This document shows positions 1 through 10,910 of a stretch of DNA of 64,000 bases, piece by piece. Every line of letters begins with the position of its first letter. Position 1 is the stretch's first letter. This DNA is from Clostridiales bacterium (GTDB lineage Bacteria > Bacillota > Clostridia > Saccharofermentanales > Saccharofermentanaceae): the NCBI GenBank assembly GCA_017961235.1, contig JAGCXQ010000005.1:1-64000 (forward strand), written 5' to 3'. A program made the position numbers and the translations under genes. The notes under the pieces are model-generated. The model made no database searches. It was not told where the DNA came from and saw only the letters and a list, made by a program, of their open reading frames with translations.

Positions 1-1677
1 CGCGTAAACGATATCTTCAGAGTGCTTTACCCGAATGATACATCTTACGATGGTAAGGTTCTCCGTGTACGTCAGCAGTACTTCTTCGTATCCGCATCCC
101 TGCAGGATATCGTAAGAAACTACAAGGCTGTTCACGGCAATGACTTCTCTAAGTTTGCCGAGCTCAACAGCATCCAGCTCAACGATACCCACCCGGTTAT
201 CGGTATTCCGGAGCTCATGCGTATCCTCGTGGATGAGAACGGCGTGAAGTGGGAAGATGCATGGGAGATCGTACGTCATACATTTGCTTATACGAACCAC
301 ACCATCATGGCAGAGGCTCTGGAGAAGTGGGACTGCAATATCTTCCGCTTCCTGTTCCCGCGTATCTTCGAGATCGTCGAGGGCATCAACAACCAGCAGA
401 GAGCGCAGTTCTTCGAGATGGGCATGTATTCCGAGCTGGTTGACCGTCTGTCGATCCTTTCCGACGGAAAAGTACAGATGGCCTGGATGGCGATCTACGG
501 TTCTTACTCCGTAAACGGTGTTGCAGCTCTTCATACCGAGATCCTTAAGAGAGATACACTTAAAGAGTGGTATGAGATCTATCCGGAGAAGTTCAGCAAC
601 AAGACAAACGGTGTAACTCCGAGAAGATGGCTCCGTGTCTGCGACCAGGGCCTGGCAGCTCTTATTACTGATCTTCTTGGCAATGAGGACTGGGTCACCG
701 ACCTCGATCAGCTGAAGAAGCTCGAGAAGTATGCGAACGATAAGAAAGTCATGGAGCGTTTCCTGAAGGTCAAGAGAGAAAACAAGGTCGCTCTTTGCAA
801 GCACCTTGAGAAGACAAAGGGCATCAAGGTCAATCCGGATTCTATCTTCGACGTACAGATCAAGCGTCTCCATGAGTATAAGAGACAGCTTCTGAATGCG
901 ATCTATGCGCTGAACCTCTATGACAGAATTAAGGAGAATCCGAAGCTCGATATGCCGCCGGTAACCGTATTCTTCGGCGCTAAGGCTGCTCCGGGCTATT
1001 TCCGTGCGAAGGCGATCATCAAGTTCATCAATGAGATCGCAAAGATGATCGACAACGATCCGGATATGAAAGGCCGTCTGAAAGTCGTATTTATCGAGAA
1101 CTATAACGTAAGTAACGGTGAGAAGCTCTTCCCGGCAGCAGATATCTCCGAGCAGATCTCTACAGCAGGTCTTGAGGCTTCCGGTACAGGTAACATGAAG
1201 TTCATGATGAACGGTGCTGTTACTCTCGGTACATGGGACGGCGCGAACGTTGAGATCGCACAGTCCGTAGGCGACGATAACGTTTACATCTTCGGCTGCC
1301 GTGTCGAGGATATGGAAGCAACACGTGCTTACTACAACCCGAAGTGGCAGTATGAGAATATCCCGGGCCTGAAGAAGGTTCTCGACCGTCTCGTTGATGG
1401 TTCCTTTAATGATGAGGGAACGGGCATGTTCCAGGATCTGTTCAATGGCCTCATCTACGGCAGCAACTGGCAGCCGGGCGACACATACTATGTACTGGGT
1501 GACTTCGACGATTACAGAAAGACCAGAGATCAGGCATATAAGGACTATGCGAACCGTATGGCTTGGGCGAAGAAGTGCTGGATCAACATCTGCAACTCCG
1601 GTAAGTTCTCTTCGGATAGAACGATCAGCGAGTATGCGAAGGGGATCTGGAAGATCAAACCGGCAAAGATCAAGTAA
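1..1677 (+). CDS. glgP: Glycogen/maltodextrin phosphorylase, C-terminal part (5' end outside window)
   Basis: Releases glucose-1-phosphate from alpha-1,4-glucan ends using phosphate and PLP. The reading frame is open from base 1 (Arg-Val-Asn-Asp...), so the true start lies upstream; 558 residues are visible of an enzyme that usually has about 750-850. The PLP-lysine motif EASGTGNMKF is present with its lysine codon at 1198-1200, followed by NGAVTLGTWDGANVEI, and the LNDTHP and KRLHEYKRQ motifs are intact. The protein ends SDRTISEYAKGIWKI, as expected for the family. A terminator follows directly. This is the degradative partner of the glg synthesis operon at 47.6-55.9 kb. Whether glycogen or maltodextrin is preferred cannot be told. 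Confidence 0.95.
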   Translation, partial: RVNDIFRVLYPNDTSYDGKVLRVRQQYFFVSASLQDIVRNYKAVHGNDFSKFAELNSIQLNDTHPVIGIPELMRILVDENGVKWEDAWEIVRHTFAYTNHTIMAEALEKWDCNIFRFLFPRIFEIVEGINNQQRAQFFEMGMYSELVDRLSILSDGKVQMAWMAIYGSYSVNGVAALHTEILKRDTLKEWYEIYPEKFSNKTNGVTPRRWLRVCDQGLAALITDLLGNEDWVTDLDQLKKLEKYANDKKVMERFLKVKRENKVALCKHLEKTKGIKVNPDSIFDVQIKRLHEYKRQLLNAIYALNLYDRIKENPKLDMPPVTVFFGAKAAPGYFRAKAIIKFINEIAKMIDNDPDMKGRLKVVFIENYNVSNGEKLFPAADISEQISTAGLEASGTGNMKFMMNGAVTLGTWDGANVEIAQSVGDDNVYIFGCRVEDMEATRAYYNPKWQYENIPGLKKVLDRLVDGSFNDEGTGMFQDLFNGLIYGSNWQPGDTYYVLGDFDDYRKTRDQAYKDYANRMAWAKKCWINICNSGKFSSDRTISEYAKGIWKIKPAKIK

Positions 1678-1698
1678 CGCGAAGATCTAACTGATTAA

Positions 1699-1778
1699 GC
1701 AAAGAAAAAGCACCTTCTTGTGCTGTCCTCGGGCCAAGGCCCTGCGGAGGCACGGCGAAGGTGTTTTTCTTTGCTTTG
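1699..1778 (+). terminator. Rho-independent terminator after glgP
   Basis: A long inverted repeat: the left arm 1699-1717 (GCAAAGAAAAAGCACCTTC) pairs with the right arm 1757-1774 with a single-base bulge. The left arm is A-rich and the right arm T-rich, so it could work in both directions. The 12-nt word CTGCGGAGGCAC occurs inside it (1742) and again at 1800-1811. Confidence 0.75.
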
Positions 1779-1944
1779 TTAGCATCGTTCGCGTGGGGTC
1801 TGCGGAGGCACTTCGAAATGATTTCCGCCTTTTTTATTTTGCTTGCTTACTTGATCTTGCGTGGTTGTGATTGGAAAGGCTCGGAAAACTCTTTTTTTGT
1901 GCGGGAAGATTGCTCGGTTTTTCCGGCTATCTCATGGAAAATTC

Positions 1945-2011
1945 CCTGTTACACTACGGTTAACAGGTTAGGAAGCTCTTTTCAAGAACTTCCTAACTTG
2001 AGTCTGTTAAC
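1945..2011 (+). promoter_or_regulatory. Nested and alternative hairpins in the 5' leader of the lipoprotein gene
   Basis: GTTAACAG (1959-1966) pairs with CTGTTAAC (2004-2011). Directly inside it GTTAGGAAG (1967-1975) pairs with CTTCCTAAC (1989-1997), giving a 17-bp stem with one 6-nt bulge. A competing stem, CCTGTTA (1945-1951) with TAACAGG (1961-1967), uses the same bases. The ribosome site at about 2016-2022 lies just downstream and stays outside the stem. It could be an attenuator, an mRNA stabiliser or an operator. No known riboswitch family is recognised. Confidence 0.5.
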
Positions 2012-2031
2012 GACAAGGGAGGAATAGGAAC

Positions 2032-2778
2032 ATGCATAAGTTTAAGAAGTTTGGTTCATTGGTTTTGGCTTCGGTCTGCTTACTTTCGATGGCGGGATGC
2101 GGGAAGAAGAAAGAGGAAAGCAAGTCTTCAAAGGATGATAACGCAGCAACTGTAACGGAAACGACGAAGGATACAGAGGAAGAGAGTGAGAGCGCCGAGA
2201 AATCAGAGGGAAAGACAACAGCTGATCCGGAGATGGAGAAAGACTACTCGAAGACATACAATATAAAACTGTTTGAATTGTATATGAATTATCATAAACA
2301 GGCTAATGAAAATCAGCATGGCACTGTGCTTTGTTTTGAACCCCGAGGAAAAAACAAATGTATTCCCGCTTTGATGTGGTATGATGAGGAGGCCTTCGGG
2401 AAGAAATTTGATGGCAGTCTGAAAGATGTTTTTGATCTATATAATAATGGAGATATTTTCGAAGTTGCTTCGCGTTTAACTTGCCTTTCCACCCCGGCTC
2501 GTTATGATCAAGAACCGATTATCATCGAATTGGATTCCAGTGAAGAAATCAAGGTGAACGAATTTGATACGTTGCACTTTAGAGGACATGCTTCCAGCGT
2601 TAATCATGTCACCAACGAACCGTTGAATTTCTATGCTACCGGTTATACCTTTATATTTAAAGGTGAACCTTATATGTTGGTCGGAATTATCTACGGAGAA
2701 GAAGAAGGAGAAGATCTTCGCTCCGATTTGGATAAACAGATCGACTACATGATGACAACTGTCAGACGAGAACGATAA
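2032..2778 (+). CDS. Secreted lipoprotein of unknown function
   Basis: 248 residues. The N-terminus is a lipoprotein signal peptide with a hydrophobic stretch (LVLASVCLLSMAGC) and lipobox at Cys23, then KKKEE and an acidic/Ser/Thr-rich linker of about 50 residues, typical of a protein tethered outside the membrane. The remaining ~170 residues look globular, but I do not recognise a family. Expressed alone: GGGAGGAA lies 9 nt before the ATG, the leader carries an elaborate hairpin, and the next gene is on the opposite strand. The linker style matches the serine hydrolase lipoprotein at 22.6 kb. Confidence 0.8.
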   Translation: MHKFKKFGSLVLASVCLLSMAGCGKKKEESKSSKDDNAATVTETTKDTEEESESAEKSEGKTTADPEMEKDYSKTYNIKLFELYMNYHKQANENQHGTVLCFEPRGKNKCIPALMWYDEEAFGKKFDGSLKDVFDLYNNGDIFEVASRLTCLSTPARYDQEPIIIELDSSEEIKVNEFDTLHFRGHASSVNHVTNEPLNFYATGYTFIFKGEPYMLVGIIYGEEEGEDLRSDLDKQIDYMMTTVRRER

Positions 2779-2795
2779 AACTGAAACTAAGTTAA

Positions 2796-2819
2796 GAAAA
2801 AAGTATGAGGAGCTCATAC
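2796..2819 (-). terminator. Terminator for the minus-strand metallophosphoesterase transcript
   Basis: GTATGAG (2803-2809), loop GAG, CTCATAC (2813-2819). Read on the minus strand the hairpin is followed by six T (2797-2802 are A on the plus strand). If used, it places the tandem repeat array within the 3' UTR of the gene at 3208-4095. Confidence 0.6.
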
Positions 2820-2859
2820 ACGGTTTATGGGTATTTCTTCACGAGGAAGAATTCCGAAT

Positions 2860-3178
2860 GATAGGATCATTTGCATTTTTAATAGCAATTTGATCCTATC
2901 ATTTTGTTTGTCAAATAGGATCCCTTGTCGCAAATCTGTGATTTGATCCTACTATTTCGATTGTCAGATAGGATACCTTGTCGCAAATCTGTGATTTGAT
3001 CCTATCTTTTCGTTCGTCAGATAGGATCATTTGTCGAGAAACCGCGATTTGATCCTATCATTTCGCTTGTAAGATAGGATTATTTGCTTGCAATCTGCGG
3101 TTTGATCCTATCATCGCGATTATCAGGTAGGATTATTTGCTCCCAAAACGTGAATTTGATCCTATAACAAGTTTTAGA
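2860..3178. repeat. Six imperfect 53-54 bp tandem repeats, each with an inverted GATAGGATC/GATCCTATC pair
   Basis: Units start at 2860, 2914, 2967, 3020, 3073 and 3126 (spacing 54, 53, 53, 53, 53). Each begins GATAGGATC or a close variant and contains TTTGATCCTATC about 30 nt later, so a single-stranded copy can fold into a 9-12 bp hairpin. The linker between hairpins (ATTTCGTTTGTCA type) and the loop (about TTGTCGCAAATCTGTGA) are also conserved but drift between copies. No gene is present in this 429-bp interval. The array lies between the metallophosphoesterase stop codon and the minus-strand terminator at 2796-2819. Confidence 0.9.
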
Positions 3179-3207
3179 GAGAATGGGAATCTGTATAGTG
3201 TTCTCTG

Positions 3208-4095
3208 TTAGATATGAAACTTGAGGATGTGGATCTCAGGGCGGGCCATGAAGCGGATGGGGAGAGCGCCGGTGCCGGTTCCTTTGCTGATGAAGCCTTT
3301 GTAGCCGCGGAAAGTGTATTCTCCGCCTAATATGCCTTCTTCGCGGGCGATCTGGTCTTTTCTGAAAAAGACGAACTCCAGATTTCCGGGGAGGTGGACC
3401 TGTCCGCCGTGAAGATGTCCGGAAAGCATGTAATCGAAGGGACGGTCGTTTTCTTCTGATGCGGACATATCCGGAAGAGAGTAGATGAAGTCCGGGTTAT
3501 GGACCAGTACCAGCCGTACACCGTCGTAATTGGAAAAATCATCCGGGATCTTTCCCCATGGGCGGTAGCCTCTTTCACTGTCTGTGATGCCGCAAACGGC
3601 GATCTTTCTTTCGAAGGGGAGCTCTTTCCAGGTGTTTTCCAGCAGGATCACGCCCATCTTTGTGTAGTCGGATTTCCCGAGATGCCAGTCGTGATTTCCC
3701 TGAACTGCGATGAGGTCGATGTTTTTCTCTTTGAGACGGGAAGCTATTACGGTAAGTAACTTAAGATCTGACTTTCTGACTGTACGGTGATGTACATGAT
3801 CCCCACCGAAAAGTACTACGTCACAGTCATTGGACAGGAATTGCGAGACGATCCATTCCGGGGAACGGAGACAGCCGATCCCATGGGTATCCGAGAAAAA
3901 GCCGATCCGGATCTCTTTGGTCTCTTCCGGTGCTTTTGAAGTCGGATAAATATCCCGCTGATCCACTTTGACCATCGCCGCGGAGATGACCATAAATGCG
4001 AAAAAGAGAAGCCCGAGCGCAACCAGGATAAGAAAGATATGAAGAATTGATATATGAAGCGCAAATGCAGTGGCGACGGCCTGAATATAGTGCAT
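3208..4095 (-). CDS. Membrane-anchored metallophosphoesterase (YkuE-like)
   Basis: 295 residues from the ATG at 4095, chosen because AAAGGAAAAG lies upstream of it; the more upstream ATG at 4170 has no ribosome site and would make the N-terminus hydrophilic before the membrane segment. One hydrophobic segment near residues 10-38 anchors the enzyme. The calcineurin-type two-metal site is complete: FSDTHG, GGDHVHH, GNHDW, LVHNPD and SGHLHGGQ. Relatives act on phospholipid or nucleotide pyrophosphate bonds; the substrate here cannot be inferred. It is a single gene, divergent from the PC4-like gene, with the palindromic repeat array downstream in its probable 3' UTR. Confidence 0.85.
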   Translation of the reverse strand: MHYIQAVATAFALHISILHIFLILVALGLLFFAFMVISAAMVKVDQRDIYPTSKAPEETKEIRIGFFSDTHGIGCLRSPEWIVSQFLSNDCDVVLFGGDHVHHRTVRKSDLKLLTVIASRLKEKNIDLIAVQGNHDWHLGKSDYTKMGVILLENTWKELPFERKIAVCGITDSERGYRPWGKIPDDFSNYDGVRLVLVHNPDFIYSLPDMSASEENDRPFDYMLSGHLHGGQVHLPGNLEFVFFRKDQIAREEGILGGEYTFRGYKGFISKGTGTGALPIRFMARPEIHILKFHI

Positions 4096-4245
4096 GACGG
4101 GAAGTCTCTTTTCCTTTCGAAAGAATTGTTCTTTTAAGTATATATATAATAGCATATATGTTATAATCATGTGGATTGAAAACAGTTTTGCGCGGAGCCG
4201 GCAGGTGCCGGAGGTTGATTCCGCACAAAGGAAGGAAGTAGAGAT

Positions 4246-4482
4246 ATGGCAGAAATTAAGTCTGAAGTTGTAAAGGAGATCGGTATCCTTTCAACAAGTA
4301 AATCTAACTGGAACCGTGAGGTAAACATCATCCGCTGGAACGACGGTAAGCCGAAGCTGGATATCCGTGACTGGGCTCCGGAGCATGAGCGTGCCGGTAA
4401 GGGCATTACCCTGACAGCAGAAGAAGTAGCTGTTCTTAAGGAACTGCTTGCTGATTACGATCCGTACGAGTTCGAAGATTGA
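4246..4482 (+). CDS. YdbC-family PC4-like nucleic-acid-binding protein
   Basis: 78 residues, full length for the family. The pattern SKSNWNREVNIIRWNDGKPKLDIRDW followed by GKGITLTAEEVAVLKELL is that of bacterial PC4/p15-like proteins (YdbC), small dimeric single-stranded DNA/RNA binders whose beta-sheet face holds the aromatic residues. AAGGAAGGAAGTAG precedes the ATG. It heads a co-directional run with a membrane protein and ligA, which fits a role in DNA transactions, but the exact job is unknown. Confidence 0.8.
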   Translation: MAEIKSEVVKEIGILSTSKSNWNREVNIIRWNDGKPKLDIRDWAPEHERAGKGITLTAEEVAVLKELLADYDPYEFED

Positions 4483-4507
4483 TTTTTTATTCTGAAAGGC
4501 TAAAGCC

Positions 4508-5149
4508 GTGCGAAGTGATTTACGGGCATTGATCGTTTCCATATTGCTGTTTCTTCTTTGGGGTACGGTCCTAACCTATCCGTTTCGCATCATTTCAGAT
4601 ATTACGAGTCAGGCAACGGAAGCAGTTGTAGGCAAGATGCACTTGCCTGCAATTGCTTTTGCTGTATTAGTATTGCTGATTATCACGGGTATTACTTGTC
4701 TGATGCTCTTTTTGGGGCGTATGGAGAGCTCGGATGCTATTGCACTTTGTCTTTCCGTACTGGCCTGTATCGTGTACTGTGTACGCGTCTTTAAATCACG
4801 CACATTCTCTATCGAATCTGTTTTCGTTGCGGTAGTGCTTGCCGGTACGATCGTACTGGTTCTCTTGAGAAAGACCGAGTGGACGAGATATATCGCGGAT
4901 GCTTTTATTTTGGTGCTTCCGGTCCGTATGTGCTACGAATGTGTCATGAATCCGCTGTACCGTCTTCTGAAGACGGATCTGTATAAACTGTCTCCGTTTA
5001 TAACCGTGCCGCAGACCGGCATCTTCTCGAAGGTCGGAAATCTTCTTCATGTCGATCTTCTGGTATGGAGCGGTTTCTTTTTTATCCTTTCCATCCTTCC
5101 GGTGATCTATCTTTCGGGAGGACGTAAAGAAGGCAAAATCAGAAGATAA
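4508..5149 (+). CDS. Integral membrane protein of unknown function
   Basis: 213 residues from a GTG start with AAAGG 9 nt upstream. About five hydrophobic segments are visible (near residues 8-26, 48-68, 76-93, 104-120 and 186-206). The C-terminus is basic (GGRKEGKIRR), which suggests it is cytoplasmic. No motif or family is recognised. It lies 25 nt after the PC4-like gene and 15 nt before ligA, so it is probably co-transcribed with both. Confidence 0.7.
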   Translation: MRSDLRALIVSILLFLLWGTVLTYPFRIISDITSQATEAVVGKMHLPAIAFAVLVLLIITGITCLMLFLGRMESSDAIALCLSVLACIVYCVRVFKSRTFSIESVFVAVVLAGTIVLVLLRKTEWTRYIADAFILVLPVRMCYECVMNPLYRLLKTDLYKLSPFITVPQTGIFSKVGNLLHVDLLVWSGFFFILSILPVIYLSGGRKEGKIRR

Positions 5150-7784
<2,635 letters not shown>

Positions 7785-7788
<4 letters not shown>

Positions 7789-8273
7789 GCTATTTCTGGG
7801 CTAATTTAGGCGGACATATGTTCATTAGCCTGATTCTTCTGATCATTTTCCTGTGGTCCGTAAAGAATACACAGCACAACAGATGGAAAAAAGGTTTTCT
7901 TTTCCTTCTTCCGGTAGTTCTGATGATCATTCTTCTTATCCAACTTGCCGCATTTTCTATCCCGAGACTTCTGGATACTACAACAGTCCTTCGTTCTTCC
8001 TACCGTATGAAAAGCGGTACGATCGAGTCCGTCAGCAGTCTGAAGGATAAGGTCAAGATCGACGGGACCACCTATTATGTCAATCCGTTTTCCTTCGAAC
8101 GTGAAGTAGGAGATGAGGTAACGGTCAAGTACACTCCTTATGCCAAATACGCTTATTCTATCGAGCTTGTGGAGACGGAAGAAGAAAAAGAGATCCGTGA
8201 CACGAAGGAATCTAAAGAGACCAAGGCTTCGAAGGAATCTAAGAATAAGAAAGATTCCGATCGTTTGTCATAA
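7785..8273 (+). CDS. Two-TM membrane protein with charged C-terminal tail
   Basis: 162 residues. Two hydrophobic segments (about 12-27 and 36-58) are followed by a small beta-rich domain (GTIESVSSLKDKVKIDG ... VGDEVTVKYTP) resembling the outer-surface domains of DUF3592-type proteins, and a low-complexity tail rich in Lys, Glu and Ser (about 128-162). AAGGAGGAA precedes the ATG, which overlaps the stop of the folate gene. Function is unknown. Confidence 0.7.
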
Positions 8274-8362
8274 AATGTTTTCAAAACTACTCATATAAAA
8301 TATTGTTTCTCAAATCAGGCGCGTGCTTTAATACAGAAAAACGAAAGAAAGCGGGCTTGATT

Positions 8363-8959
8363 ATGAGGCATTACAGATCTGCGGGAACCGTTGAAAAGGG
8401 TTCTTATACTCCCAGAAGAGTGAAAAGCGAATATGGTTTTTATATTGCTTGTGATGACAGGGCGATCCTGAATTGCGTCAATTCGCTGCTTCTTAGCAGC
8501 GGCATGATCGGGTTAAGCGATACGGAAGGGAAGATGCACTATCTTATAGATGGGCGGAGGGGACAGGACTATGTTCTGGGACAGGTACGAGAAAGGGTCC
8601 TGCCGCTTCGGGAATCAACACCTTCGGATTCTCTTTATGAGGATGCCGTGACGTATCGTGCGATCGATACAGTGATTCGAAGGTACTCTCTTTCGGAAAC
8701 ACTGATGGGAACAAGGATCCTTCGCGTGCTGCTTTTCCGTCTTTATAAAGAACCGAAGCTTTTGAAGTGCGCGTCAAAATCCTTATATCCGCTGGCTCAG
8801 CCGGAGTTTCACATAACAGCCTCTCAAGTGGAGAGAAATCTTCGCTATGCGATCAAGAAAAGCCCGAAACTGAAAGAGAATACGCGTGTGATCACTGTGC
8901 TGAGGCTTCTTCTGGATGCGACAATGACGGAAGTTGTCGATAAATACGGAAGGGCATAG
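8363..8959 (+). CDS. Protein with Spo0A C-terminal-like DNA-binding domain, no receiver domain
   Basis: 198 residues from the ATG at 8363; an upstream TTG frame extension to 8303 has no ribosome site. Residues about 100-175 match the Spo0A effector domain: an ILRVLLF helix, a LYP signature, then ITASQVERNLRYAIKK, which parallels the recognition helix TxSRVERAIRHAIE. The C-terminal PTNSEF region of Spo0A is missing, and the N-terminal half (YGFYIACDDRAILNCV...) is not a phosphoacceptor receiver. It may be a non-phosphorylated DNA-binding relative of Spo0A. It lies 89 nt after the preceding membrane gene, so it may be the end of that operon. Confidence 0.65.
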   Translation: MRHYRSAGTVEKGSYTPRRVKSEYGFYIACDDRAILNCVNSLLLSSGMIGLSDTEGKMHYLIDGRRGQDYVLGQVRERVLPLRESTPSDSLYEDAVTYRAIDTVIRRYSLSETLMGTRILRVLLFRLYKEPKLLKCASKSLYPLAQPEFHITASQVERNLRYAIKKSPKLKENTRVITVLRLLLDATMTEVVDKYGRA

Positions 8960-8961
8960 GC

Positions 8962-8993
8962 AAAAAAAGAGCTGCCTCTTAAGAGACAGCTCT
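8962..8993 (-). terminator. Terminator of the HU gene
   Basis: AGAGCTG (8968-8974) pairs with CAGCTCT (8987-8993) around an inner CTCTTAAGAG. On the minus strand the hairpin is followed by a run of seven T (8962-8968 are A on the plus strand). It is placed 24 nt after the HU stop codon. Confidence 0.85.
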
Positions 8994-9016
8994 CCAATTG
9001 ATCAATTTAACAAAAA

Positions 9017-9301
9017 TTACTTCTTGTTGACCTTGTCCTTCAGACCCTTACCAGCCTTGAAAACAGGAGCCTTGGAAGCAGGAATGGAGATAACTTCCTT
9101 TGTGCTCGGGTTTCTGCCCTTACGAGCTGCACGCTTCTTTGTCTCGAATGTACCGAAGCCAACGAGAACGACTTTCTCCGGCTTCTTAGCAGCGAGAGCG
9201 TCACCGATAGCATCGAGAGTAGCGTTGATAGCTGCCTCAGCCTGCTTCTTTGTCATGTTTGTTTTCTTTGCAACTGCATCAATAAGTTCTGATTTATTCA
9301 T
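9017..9301 (-). CDS. hup: DNA-binding protein HU
   Basis: 94 residues from the ATG at 9301, giving the classic MNKSELIDAV start. The ATG two codons upstream is only 2 nt from GGAGG, too close to be used. Architectural dimer that bends DNA and compacts the nucleoid. The family pattern GFGTFETKKRAARKGRNPST and the P at the tip of the beta-arm (RNPST) are intact, and the C-terminus is slightly Lys-extended (KDKVNKK). Monocistronic, with a strong promoter (9337-9365) and its own terminator, as expected for an abundant protein. Confidence 0.97.
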   Translation of the reverse strand: MNKSELIDAVAKKTNMTKKQAEAAINATLDAIGDALAAKKPEKVVLVGFGTFETKKRAARKGRNPSTKEVISIPASKAPVFKAGKGLKDKVNKK

Positions 9302-9336
9302 TTTCATTGCCTCCTTCAGGGCTTTATTTCAAAGTT

Positions 9337-9365
9337 ATTATCTACGTGTAATCGCCTATTGTCAA
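9337..9365 (-). promoter_or_regulatory. Strong sigma-A-type promoter of hup
   Basis: Read on the minus strand: TTGACA (9365-9360), 17-bp spacer, GATAAT (9342-9337). Transcription would start near 9330, about 30 nt before the start codon. Confidence 0.8.
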
Positions 9366-9442
9366 GGCTTTTTTCGTTTTTTCTGTCAAAAATACAAACA
9401 AGCATATTATTTAAATTTGTCAAGATGCTTTTCTATTTTGGA

Positions 9443-10780
9443 TCAGATTTCCATTTCTTCAAAAGCATCCAGTCCTTTGGCCGGAACTGCCCTGTTATCA
9501 CCATGTTTTACAAAGAGCATGGTGACAAAACTCAAAAACGCAAATCCTGCTGCATAAGGGAACAGGATCCGGTAATTCACATTCTTCAAAAGAGCGCCTG
9601 CAAGTACCGGTGTGACGACCTGTGCGCTCATCGATGCGGTGTAGTAGTAGCCCGTGAATTTGCCGGTATCGGAACCGCTGCACATCTCCACGCACATGGG
9701 AAGGGAATTAACATTGATCAGAGCCCAGGCGGCACCGACGATGAAGAAATCGATATACATAGTGAATAGTGCACTGTTACTGCCGCTAGTAGTAATAAAG
9801 TAGGCAAAGACAAAGCAGAGACTGAAGGATAATGTTCCGATAAGAATCGTTTTTCTTCGTCCGATATGCGAAGCAAGAATACCTGCAGGAATAAAGAAGA
9901 TTATGGCGCCGATATTCGTGATCAGGAAGCACGTCGAGGCAAATCCCAGGTTCTTTCCCATCAGATTAGAGCAATACGATGTAAACCAGGTCGTAAGGGC
10001 GTTATATGCGAAGTACCAAAGCGCAACAGAGGAAAGGAGAAAGAGCATGGATCTTCTGACTGCTCGCGGAAGACGGGCATGGTTACCTTTGCCCTGCTCT
10101 GTAAGATCCCATTCCGGATGATCTTTCTCGATCAGCTCATTTTCTTTCGACCATTTCGGCTCTTTTACAGTAAGAAGCATAATGCCGATCGCAACAAACA
10201 TCAGTACGGCAATAAAAATGAAGAGCGGCTGATAGTTTACGTGGTCGAGTTCTTTTGTCTTTGATTCAGGATACATCAGCGCAGAGAAAATAAGATATAA
10301 GATGCCGCCAAGAGCTCCCATGAGATTGATGATCGCATTCCCTCTGGAGCGCAGCGGCTTGGGTGTGATGTCCGGCATAAGTGCGACAGACGGGGAACGG
10401 AAGACAGACATAGCGATCAGTAGAAGTCCGAGCGTGATTATGAAAGAGACGAGTTTGAACTGGGACGGGGACTTACTGTAACTATTATCCCAGATGGGGA
10501 GAAGATTGGTAAGGATAATGGAGATACCTGTACCGAAGAGGATATATGGCATTCTTTTTCCGATCCTTGTTTTGGTGCCGTCAGACAGTTTTCCGAAAAG
10601 AGGCAGAAGGAAAAGAGCCAGGATATTGTCAGATGCCATGATGGCACCTGTTACGCTCTCGTTCAGATGAAAGGTGTTGCCGAGGATCAACGGAAGAACG
10701 TTATCATACATCTGCCAGAATGCTGTAATGGCAAGAAAAGCCAGGCCGGATAGAAATGTTCTTTTATAGTTGAGCTTCAT
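9443..10780 (-). CDS. MFS transporter (GPH/SLC45-like sugar:cation symporter type)
   Basis: 445 residues, twelve hydrophobic segments. The loop 2-3 motif GKLSDGTKTRIGKRMPYIL is the form seen in sugar:cation symporters of the SLC45/GPH group, and the loop between helices 8 and 9 carries SHIGRRKTILIG. A central charged loop (KEPKWSKENELIEKDH) separates the two halves. AGGAGG lies 8 nt before the ATG. Substrate is not deducible; no sugar enzyme or regulator is adjacent. Confidence 0.82.
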   Translation of the reverse strand: MKLNYKRTFLSGLAFLAITAFWQMYDNVLPLILGNTFHLNESVTGAIMASDNILALFLLPLFGKLSDGTKTRIGKRMPYILFGTGISIILTNLLPIWDNSYSKSPSQFKLVSFIITLGLLLIAMSVFRSPSVALMPDITPKPLRSRGNAIINLMGALGGILYLIFSALMYPESKTKELDHVNYQPLFIFIAVLMFVAIGIMLLTVKEPKWSKENELIEKDHPEWDLTEQGKGNHARLPRAVRRSMLFLLSSVALWYFAYNALTTWFTSYCSNLMGKNLGFASTCFLITNIGAIIFFIPAGILASHIGRRKTILIGTLSFSLCFVFAYFITTSGSNSALFTMYIDFFIVGAAWALINVNSLPMCVEMCSGSDTGKFTGYYYTASMSAQVVTPVLAGALLKNVNYRILFPYAAGFAFLSFVTMLFVKHGDNRAVPAKGLDAFEEMEI

Positions 10781-10840
10781 AAGAGCCTCCTGGCTATCAA
10801 GATATCTTTACTATACCATGAAAAGGTCAAAAAAACGAAA

Positions 10841-10869
10841 TTGCATTCTGTTCTGAGTCGTGGTAATGT
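10841..10869 (+). promoter_or_regulatory. Promoter of the DUF1858 gene
   Basis: TTGCAT (10841-10846), 17-bp spacer, TAATGT (10864-10869). The expected start site is about 30-35 nt before the ATG at 10911. Confidence 0.5.
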
Positions 10870-10910
10870 ACTTGTGTAAAAGAAAAAATCAACCAATGGA
10901 GGAAAAAGAT

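Noticed and set aside
1761..2027. 88-residue open frame
   Set aside because: Starts inside the terminator, has no ribosome site and runs across the leader hairpins.
2860..3178. CRISPR-like array
   Set aside because: The whole 53-bp unit is related from copy to copy, with no unique spacers and no cas genes nearby.
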